A stretch of 64,000 nt of DNA from Buttiauxella massiliensis (lineage in GTDB: Bacteria > Pseudomonadota > Gammaproteobacteria > Enterobacterales > Enterobacteriaceae). Shown here one piece after another: positions 37,259 through 46,529 of this stretch (the stretch's first letter is position 1; every line of letters begins with the position of its first letter). Made by a program: the position numbers and the translations under genes. The stretch lies in NCBI RefSeq assembly GCF_902500225.1, contig NZ_LR722653.1, positions 87,909-151,908 of the forward strand, read 5' to 3'. The notes under the pieces were generated by a model. The model was not told the origin of the DNA, made no database searches, and saw nothing but the letters and a program-made list of their open reading frames with translations.

Positions 37259-38134
37259 ATGGTTGCTCTCACGATGTCTGAAGCGCGTTGCCCGGCGTCC
37301 TGCGGTGAATTAATTCAGGGCTGGATAGATGGCGGGGAAAAACTGGTGTCCTGCCCTATAGACTGGTTTAGCACCGTTGAAGTCAGTGAAGGCAAGAGGC
37401 TCTCCGGCGAGCGGCTCCGAATGCGCCAGATGCTGGAGCGCGTCGTCACGTACTTTGGCTATTCCACTGCGCTAGCAAACAGCCTGAGTATTAATCTGGA
37501 ATCAACGGTTCCTGTCGGAAAAGGACTTGCCAGTAGCACTGCGGATATTGCCGCCACAGCAGTTGCTACCGCGCGTCATTTAGGTGAAATGCTGGATGAG
37601 TCCACGCTTGCCACTTTATGCGTACAACTAGAACCAACGGACAGCACGATTTTTCGCAAGCCAACTCTTTTTGACCATATCCAGGCACAAGTACAAATTA
37701 GCTGCCAGCCCACGCCAATGTTGGAAATTCTGCTGCTTGAAAGCAATACCACGCTTTTGACGGAGGATTATCATCGTTACGAACGAGAATCAGTGTTAAT
37801 CCATAACGCGGGCTTACTGGATAACGCCTGGCAGACGCTACAACGCAGTTGCCGACAACAAGATGCCCGGTTGTTAGGTGAAGCCACTACAATGAGTGCC
37901 AAAGCCTGCCAGCAACTGTTAGTAAAACCCATGTTTTCCCAACTATTATCCCTGGTCGAAGAGTCAGATTTATACGGGTTAAATGTGGCGCATAGCGGCA
38001 GTGTGGTGGGATTGATGCTTGATACCAGCAAGCATGATGTTGAGAAAACCCTCTGGCTGATAAAGCATTTAGAGATTGATAGGCATTATCCGCAGCAGCA
38101 TCTGGTAAAGATGATAGAGGGCGGAGTGCGCTGA
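37259..38134 (+). CDS. pduX: PduX, L-threonine kinase (GHMP family)
   Basis: 291 aa. CPASCGELIQGWI at the N-terminus and the GHMP ATP loop VPVGKGLASSTADIAATAVA, followed by LEPTDSTIFRK and the C-terminal GLYGLNVAHSGSVVGLMLD, match Salmonella PduX. It phosphorylates L-threonine; CobD (not in this window) decarboxylates the product to aminopropanol phosphate for CbiB. A second ATG five codons in (37274) is an equally good start. In Salmonella pduX ends the pdu operon. Here no pdu genes are present and it is divergent from cbiA. Confidence 0.94.
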   Translation: MVALTMSEARCPASCGELIQGWIDGGEKLVSCPIDWFSTVEVSEGKRLSGERLRMRQMLERVVTYFGYSTALANSLSINLESTVPVGKGLASSTADIAATAVATARHLGEMLDESTLATLCVQLEPTDSTIFRKPTLFDHIQAQVQISCQPTPMLEILLLESNTTLLTEDYHRYERESVLIHNAGLLDNAWQTLQRSCRQQDARLLGEATTMSAKACQQLLVKPMFSQLLSLVEESDLYGLNVAHSGSVVGLMLDTSKHDVEKTLWLIKHLEIDRHYPQQHLVKMIEGGVR

Positions 38135-38146
38135 GTTGTTGCGAAA

Positions 38147-38170
38147 AAAAACCGCCGATTCGGCGGTTTT
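38147..38170. terminator. Terminator after pduX
   Basis: AAAACCGCCG and CGGCGGTTTT form a 10-bp stem around a 4-base loop 12 bases after the pduX stop. A-rich and T-rich flanks make it usable on either strand. Confidence 0.85.
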
Positions 38171-38186
38171 CACAATTAACACTATT

Positions 38187-38264
38187 TACCCTAAATAATT
38201 CGAGTTGCATTAAAGCGGTAAGTGAACGCAGCTAACACACAGGCAGCTCGAAGTATGACGGGTA
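38187..38264. repeat. Internally deleted ERIC element between pduX and tmaR
   Basis: Left end TACCCTAAATAATTCGAGTT and right end CAGCTCGAAGTATGACGGGT of ERIC are both intact. The central part that includes GAGCTTAC/GTAAGTGA is shortened, leaving about 78 bases instead of about 125. It lies between two converging genes. Confidence 0.85.
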
Positions 38265-38267
38265 AAT

Positions 38268-38588
38268 TTAGTCGGGTTTGATTTCACCCATCACTTTCAG
38301 TTTTTTGGAAATTTCACGACGCTCTTTAGACAGTTCAGCATTCTTGATGATGTAATCATCAACACGGTCTTCGTAGTCGGTTTTCATGCTGGCAATGATG
38401 CCCTGAATAGCTTCAATGCTCATACCTGGCTTAATGTAGTCACTCAGGTTATCAAGCAGCAGAACACGTTTTGAGTTATCACGGATCTTTTTCTGAACGT
38501 CCTGAATCTCACGTTGCAGTTTGTTTTTACGACGGAACAGACGCACAAACTCAAGCACGTCCTGGAAAGAAGGTTTAGTTGGTTCCAT
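38268..38588 (-). CDS. tmaR: TmaR (YeeX), PTS enzyme I polar localisation protein
   Basis: 106 aa, DUF496/UPF0265. Almost identical to E. coli YeeX ([53 protein letters not shown]). It is mostly helical, predicted coiled coil. TmaR forms polar clusters that sequester the PTS enzyme I in E. coli; the phosphorylated Tyr72 needed for clustering is kept (in MKTDYED). It is a single gene and the first of the conserved yee block. Confidence 0.96.
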   Translation of the reverse strand: MEPTKPSFQDVLEFVRLFRRKNKLQREIQDVQKKIRDNSKRVLLLDNLSDYIKPGMSIEAIQGIIASMKTDYEDRVDDYIIKNAELSKERREISKKLKVMGEIKPD

Positions 38589-38794
38589 TTTTTTACCCCT
38601 GCTAATTACATACTCGGATTCGTTAAGACAACCGCCATAGGATTACCTTAATGGTAGCGGCGGCCGCTGACAATTCTTTTATCCCCGTCTGTTCCGGGCT
38701 CTATAACCAAACAGTACAGGCGATTAGTCTCTTTCGCTATCTTAACCTCAATTGGTGCTGAATCGAAACCAGCAATTCGCTCCGCACCCCGCAA

Positions 38795-39853
38795 TTATTT
38801 ACGTAACGCGCGGCAGATCAACTGCGAGAGTAATTCCAGTTGACGAGCAAGCTCCAGACTCAACCAGACATAACCGTGAATTGGGGTTTCCTGAAGTTTC
38901 CCATTTCCACCTTCCTGCATAAGCTGGCGCAACTCACTGACGATCTCAGTCAACTTTTCATTATTCGCAGAAATCGGTGATGGATTGCCGTCATGCAATG
39001 CATGAGCAATCGCAGCAAGTGTGCGTTGCGTCATCTGCTGAGTATCACGCAGAGTATGAGCATTGATCATCAGGAAATGGCTCTCTCGGGAAGCCCAGTA
39101 AGCATTGATTTGTAGCTCAAGCGTGCACACCATATTACGGCTTACAGTTTGTATCGCTTCGAAAATAGATTTCTGGATGTGGGTTTCTTTGCTGCTCGGC
39201 CCAATCAGCGCGCGCATTTTCACTACATCGGTCAACACCTGATGCAGGTGTTTTTCCAGACGCGGGCGCTCCAGCAAGTTCGGCGAAAAACCTGCGTTAT
39301 AAACCCGGCCAAAGGCGGTGACGAAATTCGCCATTTGAATGCGCCAGTGGATAAACGCACGCTGCGGATAAATACTGGTAAATAGCATTGCGAGTAATGA
39401 TCCGAAGATAACATCACCACTACGCCACAACGCAATTTCCATATCCCCAGCCGGAGCACCCACCACGACCGAAAGGGTAATACCAATCAGCAGAGCCTGA
39501 TACGGGCGTTTCCCCAGCGCCAGGTAACCGCAAATAAACATAGCAAAAGCGCACCAAACCAGCATCAGCGGCAGAGAAAACAGCTCCAACCTTAGTGCAA
39601 TAAGCCCCATGGTTGCGCCACAAATGGTGCCGCCAATACGTTCAAAGGCGCGAGGTACTACATTTCCCCAGAAGGATATTGGCCCCATCACCACCACTAA
39701 AGTGATTAATGGCCACGTGCCCTCCGGAACTTTCAGAAGATGTACGATGAGAAAGGTAAGAACAAATGCCAGCGCGATACGAACGCCGTGCACAATTCGG
39801 TAGTTGCGATAAACACGCAGTTCAAACGGGCTTAGTGATTTGTCGGGGCGCAC
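38795..39853 (-). CDS. yeeA: YeeA, FUSC-family inner membrane protein
   Basis: 352 aa, same length as E. coli YeeA. About six N-terminal helices (residues ~20-175) contain PLITLVVVMGPISFWGNVVPRAFERIGGT-like FUSC segments, followed by a cytoplasmic helical half. The family resembles the AaeB/aromatic-acid exporters, but the function of YeeA is not established. Its neighbours tmaR and sbmC are the same as in E. coli. Confidence 0.94.
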   Translation of the reverse strand: MRPDKSLSPFELRVYRNYRIVHGVRIALAFVLTFLIVHLLKVPEGTWPLITLVVVMGPISFWGNVVPRAFERIGGTICGATMGLIALRLELFSLPLMLVWCAFAMFICGYLALGKRPYQALLIGITLSVVVGAPAGDMEIALWRSGDVIFGSLLAMLFTSIYPQRAFIHWRIQMANFVTAFGRVYNAGFSPNLLERPRLEKHLHQVLTDVVKMRALIGPSSKETHIQKSIFEAIQTVSRNMVCTLELQINAYWASRESHFLMINAHTLRDTQQMTQRTLAAIAHALHDGNPSPISANNEKLTEIVSELRQLMQEGGNGKLQETPIHGYVWLSLELARQLELLSQLICRALRK

Positions 39854-39941
39854 ACCCGGCTCTCCTGAAACAAAAGCGTGATTGTACCTGTTTTTTTAGT
39901 GTGGGCATCACAAAGTTAGGGGGCTTGCGCCCCCTTCGCCT

Positions 39942-40412
39942 TTAGACTTGATCTGCTACCGGGATATACATATCAACTTCCCACACTCCACTCTCAGAAC
40001 CATCATTCAGGTAGTGCTCAAAGCAAGGTTTGCCGGTTAACTGGTAGCGATTATCAGCAAGGAGACTATCAAAAAAGATATTCCATGGTTTTGCAAAATC
40101 GCCATCGTCGACTTTTGCACGCGCGACGGCATATTGCCCTGCTTCAATGCGTGTAGTAATGACACCTTCACTGCTTTCAGGCACGGTAAAATCTTCCGCA
40201 ACGGAAACAACCGTATCGCAACGGAGCTTTTCTGCAGGCACGACATCTGGGTTATCGTAGTAAACCGCCAGCCACTCTTCACCGACGACTTTATGCGATT
40301 TAACCCATAGAGAAAGTTGCTCAAATCCTTGTTGAACCGTTTTTTCCCACGGCCCTACCATATGAAAACCCGCTACTTTTCGCTCATGAACTTGTTGTAC
40401 GTTAAATTCCAT
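39942..40412 (-). CDS. sbmC: SbmC (GyrI), DNA gyrase inhibitor
   Basis: 156 aa from the ATG at 40412, which has an excellent AGGAGGT Shine-Dalgarno; upstream in-frame codons lack one. The GyrI-like fold is recognisable (VGPWEKTVQQGFEQL, AVYYDNPDVVPAEKLRCDT, YAVARAKVDDGDF). In E. coli it binds gyrase, counters gyrase poisons and microcin B17, and is induced in the SOS response. A LexA box lies just upstream. Confidence 0.95.
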   Translation of the reverse strand: MEFNVQQVHERKVAGFHMVGPWEKTVQQGFEQLSLWVKSHKVVGEEWLAVYYDNPDVVPAEKLRCDTVVSVAEDFTVPESSEGVITTRIEAGQYAVARAKVDDGDFAKPWNIFFDSLLADNRYQLTGKPCFEHYLNDGSESGVWEVDMYIPVADQV

Positions 40413-40438
40413 ATGACCTCCTGACCCGATTAAAAGCA

Positions 40439-40454
40439 CTGTATATAAATACAC
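40439..40454. promoter_or_regulatory. LexA (SOS) box of sbmC
   Basis: CTGT-ATATAAAT-ACAC matches the LexA consensus CTGT-N8-ACAG with one mismatch and a canonical AT-rich centre. It lies 27 bases upstream of the sbmC start codon, in agreement with known SOS control of sbmC in E. coli. Confidence 0.78.
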
Positions 40455-40616
40455 CACTCTATTGCAGGGAAGCAATCCTTTGGCAGGGTGATGTGGTTAC
40501 TTTGCGAGCAAGATCGCTTTTCGCCAATAGATCGTAGTACAGACGAGAAGCACAGGTTAGAACTAAAGGCGAAAAAAAGGCCAACATAAAGTCAGCCTGT
40601 TGAAATTTTTAAGCAA

Positions 40617-41783
40617 CTACAGTTTGTGGCTCAGATAATCACTAAATCGCGACCATGCACTGCCCTTTTTAACATCTGTTAGCGTCACTAGCGGCCAGTG
40701 AGCAATCAGCTTGTCGCGGTCAAACAGTTCAATTTCACCAACATGTTGGTTAGCGGCGACAGGCGCTTCCATCTCCGGGTTATCAAGGACATATTTGGCT
40801 TTAATGTTTGGAACTTCTGATTTTGGCAGCGCCAGATAGACATCCTGATTGGTGCCGACTTCAACTTTCTTTTGGTCGCCATACCAGACTGTTTCAGTGC
40901 CAATTTTTTTGCCTTTATGCAGCACCTGCACAGTATCAAAATTATCCTGACCCCAATGCAGCAGTTTACGCGCCTGATCCTCGCGGCCTTTCGAGCTTTC
41001 CGCACCCATGACAACGGCAATTAAGCGGCGCTCACCATCAACACTTGAGGCGATAAGGTTAAAGCCTGCACTGGCAGTATGGCCGGTTTTCAAACCATCC
41101 ACATTCAGCCCTTTATCCCACAATAGGCCATTGCGGTTCTGCTGCGTGATGCCATTCCACGTGAGACTACGCTCGCTATACATATGATAAAAATCAGGCT
41201 CGCCGTGAATAATGGCGCGAGAAAGTACCGCAAGATCGTATGCCGAACTATGCTGGCCAGGCGCATCGAGGCCGTGTACCGTTTCAAAATGGGTGTCACG
41301 CAAACGTAATTGCTGCACGTATTTATTCATCAGGGCCACAAATTGGGGCTGCCCGCCAGCGACGTAATCGGCTAACGCGACACAAGCGTCGTTCCCGGAA
41401 TCAATAATCAGCCCGCGGCTCAAATCATGAACCGTTAATCTGTCACCGGCTTTCAAAAACATCAGCGACGAACCGTCAAAAACCGGATTCCCTTTCGCCC
41501 AGGCATCTTTACCGACGATGACCATATCGTTTGCCGAGATACGCCCGCTATCAATGGCGCGATCCACCACATAGCCGGTCATCAGTTTGGTCAGACTCGC
41601 CGGGTTGCGTCGCAAATGTTCATTTTGCGCTGTCAGTATTTGCCCGGTGGTGTAATCCATCAACACCCACGATCCCGCCTGGATCTGTGGAGGCGGTGGT
41701 GCATTAACAAAGGTATCGTCGGCAAAAGCGGAGTGAGCAACAAAAGAAAGCAATGAACAAGCAGCAAACAGACGGATCTTCAA
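40617..41783 (-). CDS. dacD: DacD (PBP6b), D-alanyl-D-alanine carboxypeptidase
   Basis: 388 aa with a Sec signal (to AFA, ~21 residues). The catalytic serine is Ser63 in PASLTK, with SGN in IIDSGNDACVALADY and KTG in VDGLKTGHTASAGFN. The C-terminal amphipathic helix that anchors PBP5/6 proteins is present (WSRFSDYLSHKL). It trims the terminal D-Ala from peptidoglycan pentapeptides in the periplasm. Divergent from sbcB as in E. coli. Confidence 0.96.
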   Translation of the reverse strand: MKIRLFAACSLLSFVAHSAFADDTFVNAPPPPQIQAGSWVLMDYTTGQILTAQNEHLRRNPASLTKLMTGYVVDRAIDSGRISANDMVIVGKDAWAKGNPVFDGSSLMFLKAGDRLTVHDLSRGLIIDSGNDACVALADYVAGGQPQFVALMNKYVQQLRLRDTHFETVHGLDAPGQHSSAYDLAVLSRAIIHGEPDFYHMYSERSLTWNGITQQNRNGLLWDKGLNVDGLKTGHTASAGFNLIASSVDGERRLIAVVMGAESSKGREDQARKLLHWGQDNFDTVQVLHKGKKIGTETVWYGDQKKVEVGTNQDVYLALPKSEVPNIKAKYVLDNPEMEAPVAANQHVGEIELFDRDKLIAHWPLVTLTDVKKGSAWSRFSDYLSHKL

Positions 41784-42048
41784 CGATATACCCTCGGAAA
41801 CAATAAATTCAGCCGCTTCTTTTACTGGAGTTTGCGATAATTTTCGCGATTAAATTGCAAAAAGTTATGAATAATCAAATTTGCATACTGGCGTTGAATG
41901 CTTTTCACGGTGGTGCAGGAGGCTTATTAATGGTTTACCATGCACTTATGCAACACCTGATAATCAAGATGGAAACATGGAGAGGGATTTAGTGGTATTT
42001 CAGTTTAATAACAGCAAGTTAAACAACACTCAAGGGCGGAAATAAGCC

Positions 42049-43476
42049 GTGGAAAATTCAACGCAACAACCGACCTTCCTCTTTCATGATTATGAAACCT
42101 TCGGCAAAAGCCCATCCCTTGACCGACCGGCGCAATTTGCAGCGATTCGTACTGATGACCAATTCAATGTTATCGGTGATCCTGAAGTTTTCTATTGCAA
42201 ACCCGCTGATGACTACCTTCCACAGCCAGAAGCTGTGATGATTACCGGTATTACCCCACAACACGCACTGGCTCAGGGCGTGAATGAAGCAGATTTTGCA
42301 AAACGTATTCACGATATCTTCACCGTGCCGAAAACCTGTGTGGTCGGCTACAACAACGTGCGCTTCGACGATGAAGTAACGCGTAATATTTTCTACCGTA
42401 ACTTTTACGACCCATACGGCTGGAGCTGGCAGAACGATAATTCGCGCTGGGATTTGCTCGACGTGATGCGCGCCTGCTATGCCCTGCGCCCGGAAGGGAT
42501 TGTCTGGCCGGAAAACGACGAGGGGCTGCCGAGTTTCCGCCTCGAGCATTTGACCAAAGCCAACGGAATTGAACATGCGAACGCGCACGATGCGATGTCT
42601 GATGTATACGCCACTATCGCGATGGCGCAATTAGTTAAGACTCGCCAGCCACGGCTGTTTGAGTACCTTTACAGCCATCGCTCCAAACACAAACTCACCA
42701 CATTGATTGATATCCCGCAGATGAAACCGCTGGTGCATGTTTCCGGGATGTTCGGCGCGGCTCGTGGAAATACCAGTTGGATTGCACCGCTGGCCTGGCA
42801 CCCGGATAACAAAAATGCGGTGATTATGGTCGATCTAGCAGGTGATATTTCGCCGTTGCTGGAGCTGGAGGCCGATGCGCTGCGCGAGCGTTTGTATACG
42901 CCGAAGGCCGCGCTTGGCGATGCGACTGCAGTGCCAATTAAGCTGGTTCATCTGAACAAATGCCCGGTGCTGGCGGTGGCTAATACCCTGCGCCCGGAAG
43001 ATGCCGAACGGTTAGGAATCGATCGTAAACGTTGCCTGGATAACCTGAAGTTATTGCGCGAGCACCCTGTGGTACGTGAAAAAGCGGTGGCTATCTTTGC
43101 TGAAGCCGAACCTTTTGTACCATCTGATAATGTTGATGCGCAGCTTTATAACGGTTTCTTCAGTGATGCAGACCGTGCGGCGATGCGCATAGTGCTGCAA
43201 ACCGATCCGCAAAATCTGCCTGCGCTGGATATCACTTTCGCCGATAAACGTATTGAAAAGCTGTTGTTTAACTATCGCGCGCGCAATTTCCCACGAACAC
43301 TGGATGAAGCAGAACAACAGCGTTGGTTAGAACACCGCCGGGATGTGTTGTCTCAGGAAGCGTTGCAAGCCTACGCGCAAGAACTGGAGGCGCTGTATAA
43401 CCTGCATGAAGGGGACAAGGAAAAGACGGCGTTGCTTAAGGAGCTGTTTGAGTACGCGCAGTTTTTGGTAGGGTAA
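42049..43476 (+). CDS. sbcB: SbcB, exodeoxyribonuclease I
   Basis: 475 aa, starting at a GTG. The DnaQ-type exonuclease residues are present: Asp14/Glu16 in FLFHDYETFGKSPS, and the HxxxxD motif in NAHDAMSDVYAT. The SH3-like and C-terminal helical domains follow. It digests single-stranded DNA 3' to 5' in recombination and mismatch repair, and interacts with SSB. The start has GGCGGA about 10 bases upstream. Confidence 0.97.
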   Translation: MENSTQQPTFLFHDYETFGKSPSLDRPAQFAAIRTDDQFNVIGDPEVFYCKPADDYLPQPEAVMITGITPQHALAQGVNEADFAKRIHDIFTVPKTCVVGYNNVRFDDEVTRNIFYRNFYDPYGWSWQNDNSRWDLLDVMRACYALRPEGIVWPENDEGLPSFRLEHLTKANGIEHANAHDAMSDVYATIAMAQLVKTRQPRLFEYLYSHRSKHKLTTLIDIPQMKPLVHVSGMFGAARGNTSWIAPLAWHPDNKNAVIMVDLAGDISPLLELEADALRERLYTPKAALGDATAVPIKLVHLNKCPVLAVANTLRPEDAERLGIDRKRCLDNLKLLREHPVVREKAVAIFAEAEPFVPSDNVDAQLYNGFFSDADRAAMRIVLQTDPQNLPALDITFADKRIEKLLFNYRARNFPRTLDEAEQQRWLEHRRDVLSQEALQAYAQELEALYNLHEGDKEKTALLKELFEYAQFLVG

Positions 43477-43487
43477 TAGATAGCAAA

Positions 43488-43512
43488 AAGGCCGCTTTCG
43501 CGGCCTTCTTCG
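43488..43512. terminator. Bidirectional terminator between sbcB and plaP
   Basis: AAGGCCGC and GCGGCCTT form an 8-bp stem with a TTTC loop, flanked by A- and T-rich tracts, between two convergent genes. Confidence 0.8.
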
Positions 43513-43522
43513 TATTTAGCTT

Positions 43523-44887
43523 TTACGCTAAATCTTCGTTGAATTGCGGAACCGGGTTACGGAAGCGGCGAGTTACGAAGGCCAGATAAGTCAGGCCAAT
43601 GGCCGCCCAAATCAGCCCCAGAATCATCGAGCTTTCTTCCAGGTTAATCCACAACGCACCGACTGTCAGCGCACCACAAATTGGTAGCACCAGATAGTTG
43701 ATGTGATCTTTGATGGACTTGTTGCGCCCTTCACGAATCCAGAACTGGGAAATCACTGACAGGTTAACGAAGGTAAACGCCACCAGCGCACCGAAGTTAA
43801 TCAGCGCGGTTGCTGTTACCAGGTCAAACTTAACCGCAAACAGAGCAATGATACCGACCAGTACAACGTTGAGCGCCGGGGTACGCCATTTCGGATGAAT
43901 ATAGCCGAAGAAGCGCTCCGGGAACACGCCATCACGGCCCATCACATACATCAGGCGAGAAACGCCCGCATGTGCCGCCATACCAGAAGCCAGAACAGTC
44001 ACGCAGGAGAAAATCAGGATGCCGAACTGGAAGGCTTTACCTGCCACGAAGAGCATGATTTCTGGCTGCGATGCGTCCGGATCTTTAAAGCGCGATATGT
44101 CCGGGAAGTACAGTTGCAGGAAGTAAGACACCACAACGAAGATCACGCCGCCAATTAAAGCAGTCAGGAAAATCGCTTTTGGGATAACGCGGCCTGCATC
44201 TTTGGTCTCTTCAGATAGAGAACTAATACCGTCAAAACCAAGGAACGAGAAGCATAGGATGGTCGCACCGGTAATCATCGGCACCACATTCGCATGTTCT
44301 GACCAGAACGGACGTGTACTGGTTAACGTACCTGCACCTTCGCCATTTGCCACACCGTAAATAACCAGACCGGTGATCACCACCATCACGATCATTTGCA
44401 GCACAACAATAAAGCTGTTGAAGTTTGCCACGGTTTTGATGCCGCGCAAGTTGGAGATAGTCATAAAGCCAACCAGCAGCACCACGAAAATCCACGAAGG
44501 GATAGACGGCACCAGGGCTTCAAAATAGATTTTTGCCAGCAGGATGTTGATCATCGGCATAAACAGATAATCAAGCAAGGCAGACCAACCCACCATAAAG
44601 CCAACCACCGGGTGGATTGCTTTTTGAGCGTAGGTATAGGCAGAACCCGCTGATGGGAAGCGGCGTACTAGCTTTCCATAACTTAACGCGGTGAACAAAA
44701 TTGCCACAAGGGCAAACGCGTAAGCCGTAGCGACATGTCCGTCGGTAAGGCCAGATACAATCCCAAATGTATCGAACAAGGTCATAGGCTGCATATAAGC
44801 AAGGCCCATCATAACTACCGGAATGAGCGTAAGGCTCTTACGGAGTTCAACACGAGATTTTGCACCTGCGGTGACGTTAAGCGACAT
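43523..44887 (-). CDS. plaP: PlaP (YeeF), low-affinity putrescine importer
   Basis: 454 aa from the ATG at 44887, with GGGGGA nine bases upstream. About 12 membrane helices of the APC superfamily ([56 protein letters not shown]). Nearly colinear with E. coli PlaP (452 aa). It imports putrescine by proton symport and is linked to surface motility in E. coli. The neighbouring GABA aminotransferase suggests use of the imported amine as a nutrient. Confidence 0.95.
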   Translation of the reverse strand: MSLNVTAGAKSRVELRKSLTLIPVVMMGLAYMQPMTLFDTFGIVSGLTDGHVATAYAFALVAILFTALSYGKLVRRFPSAGSAYTYAQKAIHPVVGFMVGWSALLDYLFMPMINILLAKIYFEALVPSIPSWIFVVLLVGFMTISNLRGIKTVANFNSFIVVLQMIVMVVITGLVIYGVANGEGAGTLTSTRPFWSEHANVVPMITGATILCFSFLGFDGISSLSEETKDAGRVIPKAIFLTALIGGVIFVVVSYFLQLYFPDISRFKDPDASQPEIMLFVAGKAFQFGILIFSCVTVLASGMAAHAGVSRLMYVMGRDGVFPERFFGYIHPKWRTPALNVVLVGIIALFAVKFDLVTATALINFGALVAFTFVNLSVISQFWIREGRNKSIKDHINYLVLPICGALTVGALWINLEESSMILGLIWAAIGLTYLAFVTRRFRNPVPQFNEDLA

Positions 44888-45061
44888 GGTCATTCCCCCA
44901 AACGGCGAATACCTGCGCAAAAGCAAAAAGCTGCCCCATCTGAATTTCCTCGGCGACACGACTGTCGTTTTTTAAAAGCTAGTATCTATCCGGTACGAAG
45001 CCCGGCCTCTTGGATTTTTGGCGTATGCCTGTTTGACTACTTGAACTTAATGCAAAAAAAT

Positions 45062-45084
45062 AACCGACGCGTTTAACGTCGGTT
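45062..45084 (-). terminator. Terminator of the gabT-like gene
   Basis: AACCGACG and CGTCGGTT form an 8-bp stem; on the minus strand it is followed by ATTTTTTT. It begins 9 bases after the stop codon of the aminotransferase gene. Confidence 0.85.
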
Positions 45085-45092
45085 TTTTGTTC

Positions 45093-46391
45093 TCATTTAG
45101 TGAGGCGCGTATTTTGCACTAATTCAAGGCAGGATGACAAGATATTGAGGCCTTCATTAACAATTTCTTTTTCAGCCGTTAACGGGACGAGAAAACGAAT
45201 AACATTCGCTCTCACTCCGCATGACAGCAACACTAAACCTTTTCTGCCTGCTTCTTGCACAAGTGCCTGTGTTAACTCTTTATTTGGGCGGTGGCTATCG
45301 CGCTCTTCCACCAACTCCATCGCGATCATGGCACCGTATCCGCGCACATCACCAATGCAGGTAAATTGCTCACTCATTTGCTGTAAACGATCAGTGATTA
45401 GCTCACCGATTTCCTGCGCCTTTTGATTGAGATTTTCTTGCTCAATAACATCAGTGACCGCCAGAGCCGCCGCAATGGCTACAGGCGAGCCAGCATAAGT
45501 GCCACCAAGACCACCAGGCATCGCCTTATCAAACAGCGATTTTTTGCCAACGAGCGCTGAAAGTGGGAAGCCGCCTGCCAGGCTTTTTGCCATAGTGATG
45601 AGATCCGGCTCCACCTCACTATGTTCAATCGCAAACGTTTTACCCGTTCTGCAGAACCCACTTTGGATTTCATCTGCAATCAGAACGATGCCGTGCTTAT
45701 CGCACAGCGCCCGCAGTTGTTTCATAAAGGAAGGTGACGCAGCATAGAAACCGCCCTCACCTTGCACCGGCTCAATAATGATCGCGGCGACTTCATCCGG
45801 CGAAACATCAGCAGCAAAAATACCCGCCAATGATGCCAGCGCCTGAGTATCACTCACGCCAAGATAGGCCGCTGGATAAGGTGCGTGATAAATGCCTGCC
45901 GGGAACGGACCATAGCCCTTTTTATACGGCTGAACTTTGCCCGTTAAGGCCATGCCGAGTAAGGTCCGGCCATGGAAGGCGCCACGAAATGCGATGATGG
46001 CCGAACGCCCCGTCGCAATACGCGCCACTTTAATGGCATTTTCAACCGCTTCCGCGCCGGTAGTAAGAAACAGCGTCTGGCATGGTTCGCTTATTGGCAC
46101 CAGTTTGTTCAGCCGTTCGGCAAGCTCAATATAGTTGCCGTAAGGGGTCACCTGGAAACAAGGATGGGTAAATTTTTCAAGTTGTTGACGCACCGCATCA
46201 ATGACTGCGGGGTGGTTATGCCCGGTATTTAGCACCGCAATACCAGAGGCAAAATCAATATAGCGTTTGCCTTCAACATCCCATAATTCGGCATTTTTCG
46301 CTTTTTCGATGTATACCGGCAGTGCATTGCCGACCCCATGAGGAACCGCCTGTTCACGCCGCGACTGCCATTGCTGATTGGTTTGCTTCAT
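45093..46391 (-). CDS. gabT: 4-aminobutyrate aminotransferase (GabT family)
   Basis: 432 aa from the ATG at 46391 (MKQTNQQWQSRREQAVP); an earlier in-frame ATG gives an atypical Cys-rich extension. Class III PLP aminotransferase: GAEAVENAIKVARIATGR, GRTLLGMALTGKVQPYKKGY, LIADEIQSGFCRTG, and PLP-Lys in MAKSLAGGFPLSALVG region. It converts GABA and 2-oxoglutarate to succinate semialdehyde and glutamate. It lies next to plaP, which points to putrescine to GABA catabolism. This gene is not at this place in E. coli. PuuE is the alternative name for such an enzyme. Confidence 0.87.
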   Translation of the reverse strand: MKQTNQQWQSRREQAVPHGVGNALPVYIEKAKNAELWDVEGKRYIDFASGIAVLNTGHNHPAVIDAVRQQLEKFTHPCFQVTPYGNYIELAERLNKLVPISEPCQTLFLTTGAEAVENAIKVARIATGRSAIIAFRGAFHGRTLLGMALTGKVQPYKKGYGPFPAGIYHAPYPAAYLGVSDTQALASLAGIFAADVSPDEVAAIIIEPVQGEGGFYAASPSFMKQLRALCDKHGIVLIADEIQSGFCRTGKTFAIEHSEVEPDLITMAKSLAGGFPLSALVGKKSLFDKAMPGGLGGTYAGSPVAIAAALAVTDVIEQENLNQKAQEIGELITDRLQQMSEQFTCIGDVRGYGAMIAMELVEERDSHRPNKELTQALVQEAGRKGLVLLSCGVRANVIRFLVPLTAEKEIVNEGLNILSSCLELVQNTRLTK

Positions 46392-46529
46392 ACAGACTCC
46401 TTGCGTGCAAAAAACTCCGCAAAACAAAGCAGAGAAGAAAATTTAAACGCGAAGACACATTCAGAAGAAATAACGAGCCACTTTAAACAATAGATGTGAG
46501 CCAGGCGCTCTGCCACTCACCCAAAAGCA

